DNA of 64,000 nucleotides from Rhizobium sp. FY34 (GTDB lineage: Bacteria; Pseudomonadota; Alphaproteobacteria; Rhizobiales; Rhizobiaceae), in assembly GCF_005222845.1 (NCBI RefSeq), contig NZ_STFZ01000034.1, forward strand, positions 124,001-188,000. The letters run 5' to 3'. Below are positions 62,065-64,000 of the stretch, one piece after another (within the stretch, counting starts at the first letter, position 1; each line of letters starts with the position of its first letter). The position numbers and the translations under genes are program-made. The notes beneath the pieces are model-generated. The model was not told the origin of the DNA. It ran no database searches and was given only the letters and a program-made list of their open reading frames with translations.

Positions 62065-64000
62065 ATGAAAGGCACCTTCATGCGGCAGAAATTTGCCCAT
62101 CGTCTGCTCTCCGGCGTGGCCTTGGGTGCTGCGCTCCTCATGGCGACGGGAGCGCCGCACGGGGCACAGGCGCAAGACCAGCCGGTGGTGGAAACCCCAG
62201 CCTTTTCGCCCGACAGTGTCAACACGTTCTCGGGTGCGTTTCTGGCCGCCCGCACCGCCGATGTCGACCATGATTACCCGACAGCGATCGCGCTCTACCA
62301 GAAGGCGCTCGATCTCGAGCCCGCCAATCTCGACATTCGCGAACGGCTGATGATCTCGCTTCTGATGAACGGCCAGTTCGACGAAAGCCTGAAGCATGTC
62401 GATGCGCTGAAGGAAGACGATGCGGTGGAGCGCGTGACGACCATCGTTCGCGGTCTCGATGCCATCCGCAAGGGCTCCTATGGCGATGCGGAAAAGATCC
62501 TCACCTACAAGGGGGTCAACGATCTCGACCGGTTGACGCATGTACTGTTGTCCGGCTGGGCCAAAGTCGGCGCCGGCAAGGGGCCGGAAGCCATCAAGCT
62601 GGTGAAGGGGCTGAAAGGTCCCGGCTGGTTCAAGGTATTTACGGAATATCATCTGGGCGCCATGGCGCTGGTGACCGGCGATGTGGCCACCGCACGCACA
62701 CACCTGACCGCGGCCATTACCAGCGAGGAAGGTGTGGCGACCACGCCCGATACCTTCATGCGCGCCGTGATGGCGCTGGCAAGGCTGGAAGCGAGCCAGG
62801 GCAACAAGCAAAAGGCGCTGGATGCCATTGCCGTGGCTGAGCGGTTGATCAGCAATTACGCGCCCTTGAAGGCGCTGCGCCAGGACATCGAAAAGGGCGA
62901 AAAGCCCGAGCAGCAGGTGACGACGGCCACCGAAGGGGCAGCCTCCGTGCTGTTTTCCATCGGCAGCGCGCTGAACCGTCAGGGCGCCGAGGAAATGGTG
63001 TCGCTTTACCTGCAGATCTCGCATGCGCTGGACCCGAAAAGCGCCGACACGATCATTCTTCTGGGCGGCATTGCCGAAAAGCTGGAACAGCCCAAGCAGG
63101 CGATCGAACTCTATGGCCGGGTGCCGGAAGGTTCGCCCATGCGGCGCATTTCCGAACTTCAGCTGGGCCTGACACTGGCGCAGACCGGCGACGTGGCCGG
63201 CGCGCGCGAGCACCTGAAGGCGCTGCTGGACTCCGATCCGAGCGATATCCGCACCTATATCGCCTATGGCAGCGTGCTTTCGGATGCCAAGGACTTTGCC
63301 GAAATGGCCAAGACCTATGACAAGGCCGTGGACGTGATCGGCCCCGTGCCGCGCCCGACCGACTGGTCCGTCTTCTTCCAGCGCGGCATTGCCTATGAGC
63401 GCCTGAAGGAATGGGACAAGGCCGAGCCGAACTTCAAGAAGGCGCTGGAGCTGAACCCCGACCAGCCGCAGGTGCTGAACTATCTCGGCTATTCCTGGGT
63501 GGACATGAACCGCAACCTTGCCGAAGGCATGGACCTGATTCGCAAGGCGGTGGAGCTGCGCCCGGATGACGGCTATATCGTCGATTCGCTCGGCTGGGCC
63601 TATTATCGCCTTGGCCAGTATGAGGAGGCGGTGACAGAGCTGGAACGTGCCGTGCAGCTGCGCGCCGGCGATGCGGCCATCAACGACCATCTGGGCGATG
63701 CCTATTGGCGCGTCGGGCGCAAGCTGGAAGCCGGTTTCCAATGGCAGCGGGCGCTGACCATGAAGCCTGAACTGAGCGAGATCCCGAAGATCGAGAAAAA
63801 GATCCGCGAAGGCATGACGGAGGCAGCGCCGCCACCGGTGCAGGCAGCCGCCGCAACCCCGGCCATGACTGCGCCAGCGGTGAGCGATGCGGTAAAGCCG
63901 CCGGTTGCTGGCGAAACGCCGGCTGCAGCAAAACCGGACAAGCCGGCGAGCTATATCGTCATCAAGGGCGATACGCTGCGCAAGATCGCCACGGATGTTC
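62065..64000 (+). CDS. Exported TPR protein with C-terminal LysM domain, 3' truncated by the window
   Basis: The frame is open to the end of the window (645 codons seen). A signal peptide is clear (Ala-Gln-Ala near residue 36). Multiple TPR motifs run from about 60 to 595, e.g. Leu-Asn-Tyr-Leu-Gly-Tyr-Ser-Trp and Asp-Ser-Leu-Gly-Trp-Ala-Tyr-Tyr-Arg-Leu-Gly-Gln-Tyr-Glu-Glu-Ala. After an Ala/Pro-rich linker, Ser-Tyr-Ile-Val-Ile-Lys-Gly-Asp-Thr-Leu-Arg-Lys-Ile-Ala begins a LysM peptidoglycan-binding domain, cut here. TPR scaffolds like this often organise envelope complexes. ATG at 62065 is used; ATG at 62080 is possible. Confidence 0.87.
   Translation, partial: MKGTFMRQKFAHRLLSGVALGAALLMATGAPHGAQAQDQPVVETPAFSPDSVNTFSGAFLAARTADVDHDYPTAIALYQKALDLEPANLDIRERLMISLLMNGQFDESLKHVDALKEDDAVERVTTIVRGLDAIRKGSYGDAEKILTYKGVNDLDRLTHVLLSGWAKVGAGKGPEAIKLVKGLKGPGWFKVFTEYHLGAMALVTGDVATARTHLTAAITSEEGVATTPDTFMRAVMALARLEASQGNKQKALDAIAVAERLISNYAPLKALRQDIEKGEKPEQQVTTATEGAASVLFSIGSALNRQGAEEMVSLYLQISHALDPKSADTIILLGGIAEKLEQPKQAIELYGRVPEGSPMRRISELQLGLTLAQTGDVAGAREHLKALLDSDPSDIRTYIAYGSVLSDAKDFAEMAKTYDKAVDVIGPVPRPTDWSVFFQRGIAYERLKEWDKAEPNFKKALELNPDQPQVLNYLGYSWVDMNRNLAEGMDLIRKAVELRPDDGYIVDSLGWAYYRLGQYEEAVTELERAVQLRAGDAAINDHLGDAYWRVGRKLEAGFQWQRALTMKPELSEIPKIEKKIREGMTEAAPPPVQAAAATPAMTAPAVSDAVKPPVAGETPAAAKPDKPASYIVIKGDTLRKIATDV

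Noticed and set aside
62053..63741. A 562-codon minus-strand frame
   Set aside because: Shadow of the TPR-LysM gene on the plus strand, which has a signal peptide and TPR motifs and runs past the window end.

Overview
This is a chromosomal segment of an alphaproteobacterium, almost certainly a member of the Rhizobiaceae (Rhizobium, Agrobacterium or a close relative). The evidence is high GC with matching codon use, two BA14K-family proteins, DUF6101, DUF1217 and an HPE1-like secreted protein, split glycyl-tRNA synthetase genes, chemoreceptors ending in WEEF, and about a dozen copies of a RIME-like intergenic palindromic repeat. No phage, conjugation, IS or CRISPR structure was seen. Most of the window is ordinary core genome with small accessory inserts.

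Layout. 1-1733: end of a biotin ECF transporter operon (bioN end, bioY), then an MqsR/MqsA toxin-antitoxin pair starting at the bioY terminator. 1745-3667: thioesterase, histone-deacetylase-like amidohydrolase, xseB and a 41-residue membrane protein. 3685-8657: a repeat element, a ROK repressor and a xylose ABC transporter (xylFHG) with a palindromic operator. 8692-11644: homocysteine methyltransferase and DEAD-box helicase. 11927-13843: dxs. 14244-19714: two chemoreceptors around a DUF4424 protein. 19976-21966: coupled RNA methyltransferases tlyA and an rlmD-like gene. 21970-25064: small secreted protein, enoyl-CoA hydratase and acyl-CoA dehydrogenase. 25390-27371: Pho box and phoX phosphatase. 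27520-29843: ZntB-like transporter and two BA14K proteins.

29926-32280: a Rieske oxygenase and its reductase, resembling glycine betaine demethylase GbcAB. 32629-35964: a hypothetical gene, a threonylcarbamoyl-AMP synthase and an FAD-linked 2-hydroxyacid dehydrogenase. 35978-40224: a six-repeat DUF1217 protein, DUF6101 and ubiA. 40532-44910: tex, purD and an HPE1-like protein. 45165-47475: a Cache chemoreceptor and an orphan parD with a decayed parE. 47482-53949: glyS and a lemA-aroA-DUF2207 operon. 54156-57463: histidine kinase, single-domain response regulator and pentapeptide-repeat protein. 57490-60799: glyQ, S49 peptidase, a TrmN6-like methyltransferase and DUF2007. 60904-64000: polyprenyl diphosphate synthase and a TPR-LysM protein cut by the window end.

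Several genes serve common processes: isoprenoid and quinone synthesis (dxs, the polyprenyl synthase, ubiA), RNA modification (tlyA, rlmD-like, threonylcarbamoyl-AMP synthase, TrmN6-like), glycyl-tRNA charging (glyQ, glyS) and chemotaxis (three receptors). I did not find a convincing wholly new multi-gene system. The most notable observations are a cysteine-free MqsA whose likely operator coincides with the bioY terminator, a parE reduced to its C-terminus behind parD, a natural EPSP synthase with Phe at the Pro101 position embedded between lemA and DUF2207, a low-GC insertion in glyS, and an apparently unnamed ~53-bp repeat directly after two unrelated stop codons.
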